NCBI GenBank assembly: GCA_963681505.1
Contig: OY811977.1
Coordinates: 9,794,007 to 9,858,006, forward strand
Source of the DNA: Eunapius fragilis
Taxonomy: Eukaryota; Porifera; Demospongiae; Spongillida; Spongillidae
Direction of reading: 5' to 3'
Length of the DNA stretch: 64,000 nucleotides
Shown: in pieces, positions 26,158 through 37,364 of the stretch
Layout: each line of letters begins with the position of its first letter
How positions within the stretch are numbered: the first letter of the stretch is position 1
Position numbers and translations under genes: made by a program
The notes under the pieces: model-generated
What the model was told of the DNA's origin: nothing
Databases searched by the model: none
The model's input: the letters and a program-made list of their open reading frames with translations, nothing else

Positions 26158-26643
26158 AGCAATCGGTCTCGGCGTGCCGAATTACCCCGAATTGTTACAG
26201 ATTGATCCTTCGAAAGTGCAGGAATCCGTCGCAGCGCGCCGAATTGTGCTGAATTATTGCAGATTGAACCAAAGAAAGTTCAGTAATCGGTCGCAGCGCG
26301 CCGAATTGTGCCGAATAGCATATTGCAGATTGATCCTGCGAAAGTGCAGCAATCCGTCTCAGCCCGCCGAATTGCCCCGAATTGTTGCAGATTGATCCCG
26401 CCATAGTGAAGCAATCTGTCTCAGCGCGCCGAATTGCCGCGAATTGTTGCAGATTGATCCGGCGATAGTGCAGCAATCCGTAGTAGCTCACCGAATTGTT
26501 ACCGATTTGTTCCGCGAAAGTGCTGAAATCCGTCGCAGCGCGCCGAATTGCGCCAAATTGTTACAGATTGATCCCGCAAAAGTGCACCAATCCGTCGCAG
26601 CGCGCCGAATTGCACTGAATTGTTATAGATTGATCCCGCAATC
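26158..26643 (-). repeat. 62-mer block, minus orientation
   Basis: About eight monomers in reverse orientation, starting at GCAATCGGTCTCGGCGTGCC and ending at GATCCCGCAATCCCACTTCA. Confidence 0.88.
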
Positions 26644-27507
26644 CCACTTCAATTACCACTACCAATCCCACTACCAATCCCATTACCATTACCAGTACCA
26701 ATCCAACTACCAATCCCACTACCACTACCACTACCAATCCCACTACCACTACCAATACCAATTCCCCTACCAATCCCACTACCACTACAATTTCCACTAC
26801 CAAACCCACTACCAATCCCACTACCAATCCCACTAACAATCCCACTACCACTAGCACTACCACTACCAATCCCACTACCACTTCCACTACCAATCCGACT
26901 ACCACTACCACTACAAATCCCACTACCGATCCCACTAACACTACAATTACTACTACCAATCCCACTACCAATCCCACTACCAATCCCACTACCAATCCCA
27001 CTACCACTACCTTTACCACTACCTATCCCACTACCAATCCCACAACCTCTACCACTACCACTACCAATCCCACTACCACTACCACTACCAATCCCACTAC
27101 CAATCCCACTACCAATGCCACTACCAATCCCACTACCACTACCACTACCACTACCAATCCCACTACCAATCCCACTACCTCTACCACTACCACTACAAAT
27201 CCCACTACCACTACCACTACCAACCCCACTACCAATCCCACTACCAATCCCACTACCACTACCAATCCCACTACCAATCCCACTACCAATCCCACTACCA
27301 CTACCACTACCAATCCCACTACCAATCCCACTACCACTACCACTACCAATCCCACTACCACTACCACTACCAATTCCCCTACCAATCCCACTAACACTTC
27401 TATTTCCACTACCAATCCCACTACCAATCCCACTACCAATCCCACTACCAATCCCACTACAACTACCACTACCACTACCAATCCCACTATCAATCCCACT
27501 ACCACTA
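26644..27507 (-). repeat. CCACTA/CCAATC microsatellite
   Basis: Hexamer array bounded by the same two 62-mer junction sequences as its neighbours. Confidence 0.9.
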
Positions 27508-27868
27508 AGCAATCGGTCTCGGCGCGCCGAATTGCCCCGAATTGTTACAGATTGATCCCGCGAAAGTGCAGGAATCCGTCGCAGCGCGCCGAATGGTGCT
27601 GAATTTTGCACATTGAACCAAAGAAAGTGCAGCAATCGGTCGCAGTGCGCCGAATTGTGCCGAATAACATATTGCAGATTGATCCTGCCATAGTGAAGCA
27701 ATCCGTCTCAGCGCGCCGAATTGCGCCGAATTGTTGCAGATTGATCCGGTGATAGTGCAGCAATCTGTTGTAGCGCGCCGAATTGTTACAGATTTGTTCC
27801 GCGAAAGTGCTGCAATCAGTCGCAGCGCGCCGAATTGCTCTGAATTGTTACAGATTGATCCCGCAATC
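27508..27868 (-). repeat. 62-mer block, minus orientation
   Basis: About six monomers in reverse orientation, beginning AAGCAATCGGTCTCGG and ending GATCCCGCAATCCC. Confidence 0.88.
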
Positions 27869-28648
27869 CCTCTTCGATTACCACTACCAATCCCACTACC
27901 AATCCCACTACCACTACCACTACCATTACCAATTCCACTACCAATCCCACTACCACTACCTCTACCACTACCAATCCCACTTGCACTACCACTACCAATC
28001 CTCCTAGCAATCCCACTACCACTACAATTACCACTACCAATCCCAATGCCAATCCCACTACCAATCCCACTAATACTACCACTACCACTACCAATCCCAC
28101 TGCCACTACCACAACCAATCCCCCTAGCAATCCCACTACCAATACAATTACCACTACCAATCCCAATACCAATCCCACTACCAATCCCACTACCACTACC
28201 ACTACCAATCTCAGTACCAATCCCACTACCTCTACCACTACCAATCCCACTACCACTACCACTACCAATCCCACTACCAATCCCACTACCACTACCACTA
28301 CCACTACCAATCCCACTACCTCTACCACTACCACTACCAATCCCACTACCACTACCACTACCAATTCCCCTACCAATCCCACTACCACTACAATATCCAC
28401 TACCAATCCCACTACCAATCCCACTACCAATCCCACTACCAATCCCACTACCATCACCACTACCACTACCAATCCCACTACCAATCCCACTACCAATCCC
28501 ACTACCAATCCCACTACCACTACCAATCCCACTACCAATCCCACTACCAATCCCACTACCACTACCACTACCACTACGAATCCCACTACCAATCCCACTA
28601 CCACTACCACTACCAATCCCATTACCACTACCACTACCAATCCCACTA
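27869..28648 (-). repeat. CCACTA/CCAATC microsatellite ending at the dyad array
   Basis: Hexamer array of the same type. Its right edge, AATCCCACTA, runs directly into ACTCCTGCAGGAGTCA of the 32-34-bp dyad satellite. Confidence 0.9.
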
Positions 28649-30259
28649 ACTCCTGCAGGAGTCAAGTATGTCAGTAAGAATGCCTTCTGCAGGAGTCATA
28701 TGTCAATTTGTATGACTCCTGCAGGAGTTAGCAATCTCCATGTATGACTCCTGCTGGAGTCAAATATGGCACTATGAGTGACTCCTGCAGGAGTCACGTA
28801 TTTCAATATATGACTCGTGCAGGAGTGAAGTATTTCAAGTATGCCTGTATATATGACTCCTGCATGAGTCAACTATATATTTGCATGACTCCTGCAGGAG
28901 TCAAGTATGTCAGTATGCAAGACTCCTGCAGGAGTCAAGTATCTCAATGTACGTCCCCTGCAGGAGTCAAGTATCTCCATGCATGACTCCTGCAGGAGTC
29001 AAGTATGTCATTATGTATGACTCCTGCAAGAGTCAAGTATGTCACTCAAGAATTTCAATGAATGACTCCTGCAGGAGTCAAGGTTATGACTCCTGCAGGA
29101 GTCAAGTATGTCAATATGTCTGACTCCTGCAGGAGTCAAGTACTTCAATGTATGACTCCTGCAGGAGTCAAGTATTTCAATATTTATGACTCCTGCAGGA
29201 GTCAAGTATGTCAGTATGTATGACTCCTGCAGGAGTCAACAATATATTTGCATGACTCCTGCAGGAGTCAAATATGTCAGTTTGTATGACTGCTGCAGGA
29301 GTCAAATATGTTACAATGAATGACTCCTGCAGGAGTCACGTGTTTCAATGTATGACTCCTTCAAGTGTCAAATTTGTCAGTATGCATGACTCTTGCAAAT
29401 ATTTCAATGAATGACTCCTGCAGGAGTAAAGTATGTCAATATGTATGACTCCTCCAGGAGTCATTTATCTCCATGCATGACTCCTGCAGGAGTCAAGTAT
29501 GCCAGTATGTATGACTCCTGCATGAGTCAACTATATGTTTGCATGACTCCTGCTGGAGTCAAATATGTCAGTATGCAAGACTCCTGCTGGAGTCAAGTAT
29601 CTCAATGTATGACTCCTGCAGGAGTCAAGTATCTCCATGCATGACTCCTGCAGGAGTCAAGTATGTCAGTATGTAAGACTCCTGTAGGAGTCAAGTATGT
29701 CAGTATCAATGACTACTACAGGAGTCATATGTCAATATGTATGACGCCGGCAGGAGTGAGCAATCTCCATGTATGACTCCTGCAGGAGTCAAATATGTCA
29801 CTATGAATGAGTCACGTATTTCAATATATGACTCGTGCAGGAATGAAGTCTTTCAAGTATGCCAGTATGTATGACTCCTGCATGAGTCAACTATATATTT
29901 GCATGACACCTGCAGGAGTCAAGTATGTCAGTATGCAAGACTCCTGCAGGAGTCAAGTATCTCAATGTATGACTCCTGCAGGAGTCATGTATCTCCAAGC
30001 ATGACTCCTGCAGGAGTCAAGTATGTCAGTATGTATGACTCCTACAAGTATGTCACTCAAGTATTTCAATGTATGACTCCTGCAGGGGTCAATTATTTCA
30101 ATTATGACTCCTGCAGGAGTCAAGTATATCAATATGTCTGACTCCTGCAGGAGTCAAGTATTTCAATGTATAACTCCTGCAGGAGTCAAGTATTTCAATA
30201 TGTATGACTCCTGCAGGAGTCAAGTATCTCCATGTATGACACCTGAAGGAGTCAAGTAT
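28649..30259 (+). repeat. Dyad satellite: 18-bp palindrome every 32-34 bp (dyad array A)
   Basis: Tandem units of the perfect palindrome TGACTCCTGCAGGAGTCA, with PstI CTGCAG at its centre, separated by 14-16-bp AT-rich linkers. The linkers fall into a few recurring classes such as AGTATGTCAGTATGTA, AGTATTTCAATGTA, AGTATCTCCATGCA and ACTATATATTTGCA. The linker sequence gives the array its orientation. Mutations in one half-palindrome are often uncompensated in the other. The array is broken at 30,259 by an insertion. Confidence 0.93.
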
Positions 30260-30641
30260 CGGAAGTTTCCTTAGAAACTTCAATATAGGATTTGACCCCG
30301 ACTATGAATGTCATTAAAAAACGCGACCCGTCTGTAACAACACTCCCGACGATCGGGTCGTGTAGCTTCTTTTAGCAATCGATCTAGAAGTCAAAAATGA
30401 GTAGTTTCGTTTTTGTTTCATGTCGCTGAACCGCGTGGTTGTTGAGAACAAGAGTGTACTGCCCGTCCTCGTACCCAGTCTCGGAACAAGGGGCGGGTCG
30501 TCTTCTCCTTCTTGCCCACGCATAACTCAGGACAGGAACGTTTCTAAGCGATGAAAATTTCACCAATAGCTTCAGAATCGGCTGGAGGACTCACTTTTAT
30601 ATAATATAATACTTTGATAAACAATCGACTATCAGCCTCCT
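30260..30641. other. Non-satellite left part of the 850-bp insertion
   Basis: Single-copy in this window. It begins with a small hairpin, GAAGTTTC-CTTA-GAAACTTC at 30,262-30,281. Around 30,470 it carries CCTCGTACCCAGTCTCGGAA, which resembles the ends of the neighbouring MITE and suggests a decayed relative. Minus-strand frames of 60-69 codons exist at 30,314-30,566 but match no family I recognise. Confidence 0.55.
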
Positions 30642-30650
30642 ATGTCTTGT

Positions 30651-30783
30651 TAGTCTCGTACCCAGACCGTCTATGACGTAAGCGATTATCGCTGTAAACA
30701 CTACGTCCATACGTATGGACGTAGTGATTATACTGTTTACAGCGATAATCGCTTACGTCATAGACGGTCTGGGTACGAGACTA
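30651..30783. mobile_element. 133-bp palindromic MITE with 9-bp target duplication
   Basis: Flanked on both sides by ATGTCTTGT (30,642-30,650 and 30,784-30,792), a perfect 9-bp direct duplication. The element starts TAGTCTCGTACCCAGACCG and ends with its reverse complement. It is self-complementary over nearly its whole length: arms of about 50 bp meet at a second perfect palindrome, CACTACGTCCAT/ACGT/ATGGACGTAGTG, with a short ATTATAC insertion in the right arm. A 9-bp duplication fits Mutator-like elements (usually 8-11 bp), but the superfamily is inferred from that alone. Confidence 0.85.
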
Positions 30784-30792
30784 ATGTCTTGT

Positions 30793-30824
30793 ATAATTAA
30801 ATGGATATGAAAAAAAAAAAGAAA
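30793..30824. other. A-rich linker between the MITE and the hairpin
   Basis: AT-rich sequence with an 11-base A run. Nothing else is recognisable. Confidence 0.5.
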
Positions 30825-31109
30825 ACAAGTAAATAAAAACATTCTCTACGAGAAAGTTGGTGGGATATAGGATTTGATTATGACATTGGTGGTGTAAAAA
30901 GCAAGGAAACAAGGTCTTATCAGAAGGGTAAATGTCATAGTTCTATATTTAGCACACAAACAACACATGTCCTAGAAATGTGCTAAATATAGGACCTTGT
31001 CATTTTCCCTTCTGATAAGACCTTGCTCCTTGCTTTTTACACCACCAATGTCATAATCAAATCCTATATCCCACCAACTTTCTCGTAGAGAATGTTTTCA
31101 TTTACTTGT
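30825..31109. mobile_element. 285-bp hairpin element
   Basis: Inverted repeat with arms at 30,825-30,955 and 30,980-31,109 and a 24-bp loop. The outer ends are ACAAGTAAAT and ATTTACTTGT. Arms share ATTCTCTACGAGAAAGTTGG, AGGATTTGATTATGACATTG and CTTATCAGAAGG with a few substitutions and a small indel. It could be a MITE or the palindromic end of a larger element. Its last 10 bp survive as a scar at 43,939-43,948 in the inverted copy of this array. Confidence 0.8.
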
Positions 31110-34100
31110 GTCAGTATCAATGACTACTACAGGAGTCATATGTCAATATGTATAACTCCGGCAGGAGTGAGCAATCTCCATGTATGACTCCTGCAGGAGT
31201 CAAATATGTCACTATGAATGACTCCTGCAGGAGTCACGTATTTCAATATATGACTCGCGCAGGAGTGAAGTATTTCAAGTATGCCAGTATATATGACTCC
31301 TGCATGAGTCAACTATATATTTGCATGACTCCTTCAGGAGTCAAGTATGTCAGTATGCAAGACTCCTGCAGGAGTCAAGTATCTCAATGTACGACTCCTG
31401 CAGGAGTCAAGTATCTCCATGCATGACTCCTGCAGGAGTCAAGTATGTCATTATGTATGACTCCTGCAAGAGTCAAGTATGTCACTCAAGAATTTCAATG
31501 TATGACTCCTGCAGGAGTCAAGTATTTCAATTATGACTCCTGCAGGAGTCAAGTATGTCAATATGTCTGACTCCTGCAGGAGTCAAGTACTTCAATGTAT
31601 GACTACTGCAGGAGTCAAGTATTTCAATACTTATGACTCCTGCAGGAGTCAAGTATGTCAGTATGTATGCAGGAGTCAACTATATATTTGCATGACTCCT
31701 GCCGGAGTCAAGTATGTCAGTTTGTATGCCTGCTGCAGGAGTCAAATATGTTACAATGAATGACTCCTGCAGGAGTCAAGTATGTCAGTATGTTAGTATG
31801 TATGACTCCTGCAGGAGTCGTACATATATTTGCATGACTCCTGCAGGAGTCAAGTATGTCAGTATGCAAGACTCCTGCAGGAGTCATGTATCTCAATGTA
31901 TGACTCCTGCAGGAGTCAAGTATCTCCAAGCATGACTCCTGCAGGAGTCAAGTATGTCAGTATGTATGACTCCTGCAGGAGTCAAGTATGTCACTCAAGT
32001 ATTTCAATGTATGACTCCTGCAGGAGTCAATTATTTCAATTATGACTCCTGCAGGAATCAAGTATATCAATATGTCTGACCCCTGCAGGAGTCAAGTATT
32101 TCAATGTATGACTCCTGCAGGAGTCAAGTATTTCAATATGTATGACTCCTACAGGAGTCAAGTATCTCCATGTATGACACCTGAAGGAGTCAAGTATGTC
32201 AGTATCAATGACTACTACAGGAGTCATGTGTCGATATGTATGACTCCGGCAGGAGTGAGCAATCTCCATGTATGACTCCTGCAGGAGTCAAATATGTCAC
32301 TATGAATGACTCCTGCAGGAGTCACGTATTTCAAAATATGACTCGTGCAGGAGTGAAGTATTTCAATGAATGACTCCTGCAGGAGTTAAGAATATCAATA
32401 TGTATGACTCTTGCAGGAGTCAAGGATCTCCATACATGACACCTGCAGGAGTCAAGTATGTCAGTATCAATGACTCCTGCAGGAGTCAAGTATCTCAATG
32501 TATGACTCCCGCAGGACTCAAGTATTTCAATGTATGACTCCTGCAGGCGTCAAATATGTCAAAATGTATGACTCCTGCAAGAGTCAAGTATCTCCATGCA
32601 TGACTCCTGCAGGAGTCAAATATGTCAGTATCAATGACTCCTGCAGGAGTCATAAGACAATTTGTATGACTCCTGCAGGAGTGAGAAATCTCCATGTATG
32701 ACTCCTGCAGGAGTTATGCATGTCAGAATGTATGAGTCCTGCAGGAGTCAAGTATGTCAATATGTATGACTCCTGCAGGAGTCAACTATACATTTGCATG
32801 ACTCCTGCAGGAGTCAAGTATGTCAGATTGGATGACAGCTGCAGGAGTCAAATATTTCACAATGAATGACTCCTGCAGGAGTCAAGTATTTCAATGTATG
32901 ACTCCTATAAGAGTCAAGTTTGTCAGTATGCATGACTCCTGCAGGAGTCAAATATTTCAATGAATGACTCCTGTAGGAGTAAAGTATGCCAATATGTATG
33001 ACTCCTCCAGGAGTCATGTATCTCCATGCATGAATCCTGCCGGCAGGAGTCAAGTATGTCTGTTTGTATGACTCCTGCAGGAGTCAAATATATATTTGCA
33101 TGACTCCTGCAGGAGTCAAGTATGTCAGTATGTATGACTCCTGCAGGAGTCAAGTATGTCAGTTTGTATGCCTGCTGCAGGAGTCCAATATGTTACAATG
33201 AATGACTCCTGCAGTAGTCAAGTATGTCAGTATGTTAGTATGTATGACTCCTGCAGGAGTCGTACATATATTTGCATGACTCCTGCAGGAGTCAAGTATG
33301 TCAGTATGCAAGACTCCTGCAGGAGTCATGTATCTCAATGTATGACTCCTGCAGGAGTCAAGTATCTCCAAGCACGACTCCTGCAGGAGTCAAGTATGTC
33401 AGTATGTATGACTCCTGCAGGAGTCAAGTATGTCACTCAAGTATTTCAATGTATGACTCCTGCAGGAGTCAATTATTTCAATTATGACTCCTGCAGGAAT
33501 CAAGTATATCAATATGTCTGACCCCTGCAGGAGTCAAGTATTTCAATGTATGACTCCTGCAGGAGTCAAGTATTTCAATATGTATGACTCCTGCAGGAGT
33601 CAAGTATCTCCATGTATGACACCTGAAGGAGTCAAGTATGTCAGTATCAATGACTACTACAGGAGTCATATGTCGATATGTATGACTCCGGCAGGAGTGA
33701 GCAATCTCCATGTATGACTCCTGCAGGAGTCAAATATGTCACTATGAATGACTCCTGCAGGAGTCACGTATTTCAATATATGACTCGTGCAGGAGTGAAG
33801 TATTTCAATGAATGACTCCTGCAGGAGTTAAGAATATCAATATGTATGACTCTTGCAGGAGTCAAGGATCTCCATACATGACACCTGCAGGAGTCAAGTA
33901 TGTCAGTATCAATGACTCCTGCAGGAGTCAAGTATCTCAATGTATGACTCCCGCAGGACTCAAGTATTTCAATGTATGACTCCTGCAGGCGTCAAATATG
34001 TCAAAATGTATGACTCCTGCAAGAGTCAAGTATCTCCATGCATGACTCCTGCAGGAGTCAAATATGTCAGTATCAATGACTCCTGCAGGAGTCATAAGAC

Positions 34101-36235
34101 AATTTGTATGACTCCTGCAGGAGTGAGAAATCTCCATGTATGACTCCTGCAGGAGTTATGTATGTCAGAATGTATGAGTCCTGCAGGAGTCAAGTATGTC
34201 AATATGTATGACTCCTGCAGGAGTCAACTATACATTTGCATGACTCCTGCAGGAGTCAAGTATGTCAGATTGGATGACAGCTGCAGGAGTCAAATATTTC
34301 ACAATGAATGACTCCTGCAGGAGTCAAGTATTTCAATGTATGACTCCTATAAGAGTCAAGTTTGTCAGTATGCATGACTCCTGCAGGAGTCAAATATTTC
34401 AATGAATGACTCCTGTAGGAGTAAAGTATGCCAATATGTATGACTCCTCCAGGAGTCATGTATCTCCATGCATGAATCCTGCCGGCAGGAGTCAAGTATG
34501 TCAGTTTGTATGACTCCTGCAGGAGTCAAATATATATTTGCATGACTCCTGCAGGAGTCAAGTATGTCAGTATGTATGACTCCTGCAGGAGTCAAGTATG
34601 TCACTCAAGTATTTCAATGTATGACTCTTGCAGGAGTCAATTATTTCAATTATGACTCCTGCAGGAGTCAAGTATATCAATATGTCTGACCCCTGCAGGA
34701 GTCAAGTATTTCAATGTATGACTCCTGCAGGAGTCAAGTATTTCAATATGTATGACTCCTGCAGGAGTCAAGTATCTCCATGTATGACACCTGAAGGAGT
34801 CAAGTATGTCAGTATCAATGACTACTACAGGAGTGATATGTCGATATGTATGACTCCGGCAGGAGTGAGCAATCTCCATGTATGACTCCTGCAGGAGTCA
34901 AATATGTCACTATGAATGACTCCTGCAGGAGTCACGTATTTCAATATATGACTCGTGCAGGAGTGAAGTATCAATATGTATGACTCTTGCAGGAGTCAAG
35001 GATCTCCATACATGACACCTGCAGGAGTCAAGTATGTCAGTATCAATGACTCCTGCAGGAGTCAAGTATCTCAATGTATGACTCCCGCAGGACTCAAGTA
35101 TTTCAATGTATGACTCCTGCAGGCGTCAAATATGTCAAAATGTATGACTCCTGCAAGAGTCAAGTATCTCCATGCATGACTCCTGCAGGAGTCAAATATG
35201 TCAGTATCAATGACTCCTGCAGGAGTCATAAGTCAATTTGTATGACTCCTGCAGGAGTGAGAAATCTCCATGCTTGACTCCTGCAGGAGTCAAGTATTTC
35301 AATTATGACTCCTGCAGGAGTCAAGTATTTCAATGTATGACTCCTGCAGGAGTCAAGTATTTCAATATTTATGACTCCTGCAGGAGTCAAGTATGTCAAT
35401 ATGTATGAATCCTGCAGGAGTCAACTATACATTTGCATGACTCCTGCAGGAGTCAAGTATGTCAGATTGGATGACAGCTGCAGGAGTCAAATATTTCACA
35501 ATGAATGACTCCTGCAGGAGTCAAGTATTTCAATGTATGACTCCTATAAGAGTCAAGTTTGTCAGTATGCATGACTCCTGCAGGAGTCAAATATTTCAAT
35601 GAATGACTCCTGTAGGAGTAAAGTAAGCCAATATGTATGACTCCTCCAGGAGTCATGTATCTCCATGCATGAATCCTGCCGGCAGGAGTCAAGTATGTCA
35701 GTTTGTATGACTCCTGCAGGAGTCAAATATATATTTGCATGACTCCTGCAGGAGTCAAGTATGTCAGTATGCAAAACTCCTGTAGGAGTCAAGTATCTCA
35801 ATGTATGACTCCTGCTGGAGTCAAGTATCTCCGTGCATGACTCCTGCAGGAGTCAAGTATGTCAGTATGTTTGACTCCTGCAGGAGTCAAGTATGTCACT
35901 TAAGAATTATTTCAATGTATGACTCCTGCAGGAGTCAAGTATTTCAATTATGACTCCTGCAGGAGTCAAGTATTTCAATGTATGACTCCTGCAGGAGTCA
36001 AGTATTTCAATATTTATGACTCCTGCAGGAGTCAAGTATGTCAGTATGTATGACTCCGGCAGGAGTCAACTATATGTTTGCATGACTCCTGCAGGAGTCA
36101 AGTATTTCAATGCATGACTCCTGCAGGAGTCAAATATGTCAATATGTATGACTCCTTCAAGAGTCAAGTATCTCCATGCATGACTCATGCAGGAGTCAAG
36201 TATGTCACTATGAATGACTCCTGCATGAGTCATGC
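31110..36235 (+). repeat. Dyad satellite, main block of array A
   Basis: Continuation of the TGACTCCTGCAGGAGTCA array. A 1,442-bp higher-order unit repeats here: features at about 31,714-33,155 recur at 33,156-34,597, followed by a third, rearranged copy with offsets of about 1,134-1,197 bp. The block ends with CTCCTGCATGAGTCATGCA joined to TAGTTACAGATTGG of the 62-mer family. Confidence 0.93.
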
Positions 36236-36484
36236 ATAGTTACAGATTGGTTCCGCAAAAGTGCTGCAATCCGTCGCAGCGTGCGGAATTGTGCCGAATT
36301 GTTGTAGATTGATCCCGCTAAAGTGCACCAATCCATCGCAGCGCGCCGAATTGCGCTGAATTGTTACAGATTGAACCCGTGAAAGTGCAGCAATCGGTCG
36401 CAGCGCGCCGAATTGCGCCGAATTGTTGCAGATTGATCCGGCGATAGTGCAGCAATCCGTTGCAGCGCGCCAAATTGTTTTATA
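36236..36484 (-). repeat. 62-mer block, minus orientation
   Basis: About four 62-bp monomers in reverse orientation, starting TAGTTACAGATTGGTTCCGC. The block stops at CAAATTGTTTTATATTGG, where orientation flips. Confidence 0.87.
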
Positions 36485-37364
36485 TTGGTGGCGAGGTCAA
36501 TCTGCAACAATTCGGCGTAATTCGGCGCGCATGGACGGATTGGTGCCCTTCGGCTGGACCAATCTGTAACAATTCGGCGTGGTGCGACCGATTGTTGCAC
36601 ATTCACGGGATCAACCTGATTGCTGCACTTTCACGGGATCAATCTGTAACAATTCGGCGCATTTCGGCGCGCTGCGACGGATTGTTGCATTTTCGCGGGA
36701 TCAATCTGCAACAATTTGGCACAATTCGACGCGCTGCGACCGATTGCTGCACTTTCACTGGTTCATTCTGTAACAATTCAGCGCAATTCGGCGCGCTGCG
36801 ACGGATTGGTGCAATTTTGCGGGATCAATCTGCAACAATTCGGCACAATTCGGCGCGCTGCGACGGATTGCAGCACTTTCACCGGATCAATCTGTTATAA
36901 TTCAGCGCAATTCGGCGCGCTGCAACGGATTCCTGCACTTTTGCAGGATCGATCTGTAACAATTCGGCGCGCTGCAACGGATTGCTGCACTTACGCCTGA
37001 TCAATCTGCAACATTTCGGCGCAATTCGGCGCACTGGGACGGATTGGTGCACTTTGGTTGGACCAATCTGTAACAATTTGGCACAATTAATTCGGTGCGC
37101 TGCGACGGATTACTGCACTTTCGCGGCATCAATCTGCAACACCTCGGCAGAATTCGGCGCGCTGAGACGCATTGCTGCACTTTCGCGGGATCAATCTGCA
37201 ACATGTTATTCGGCACAATTCGGGGCGCTGCGACCGATTGCAGCACTTTCACGGGTTCAATTTGTAAAAATTCAGCGCAATTCGGCGCGCTGCAACGGAT
37301 TCCTGCACTTTCGCAGGATCAATATGTAACAATTCGGGGCGATTCGGCGCGCTGAGATCGATTG
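36485..37364 (+). repeat. 62-mer block, plus orientation, after an inversion point
   Basis: About fourteen monomers in forward orientation. The first, GGTGGCGAGGTCAATCTGC, is joined head to head to the preceding reverse block. It includes a distinctive variant monomer, GCGCATGGACGGATTGGTGC then CCTTCGGCTGGACC, which recurs at about 39,350 and, inverted, at about 41,060-41,085. It ends GATCGATTGCTAAG at the microsatellite. Confidence 0.87.

Larger units (their letters stand above)
30260..31109. mobile_element. 850-bp composite insertion in the dyad array
   Basis: The array reads GAAGGAGTCAAGTAT before the insertion and GTCAGTATCAATGACTAC after it. The uninterrupted sequence AAGTATGTCAGTATC exists in sister units near 32,190, 33,635 and 34,800, which act as empty sites and place the ends at 30,260 and 31,109. 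No target duplication longer than one base is visible. The insertion contains a unique stretch, a 133-bp MITE and a 285-bp hairpin. Near its left end, ATATAGGATTTGA matches a motif inside the hairpin arms, so the whole may be one decayed element with long inverted ends. Confidence 0.75.

Noticed and set aside
24379..28747. Pro-Leu/Ile and Gly-Ser frames of 300-600 codons over the CCACTA arrays
   Set aside because: Pure hexamer translation; every frame of such a repeat is open.
28649..36235. CRISPR array (regular palindromic repeats with short spacers)
   Set aside because: Linkers are only 14-16 bp, belong to a few recurring classes and diverge like satellite DNA; the palindromes mutate independently; the setting is an animal genome with introns and no cas genes.
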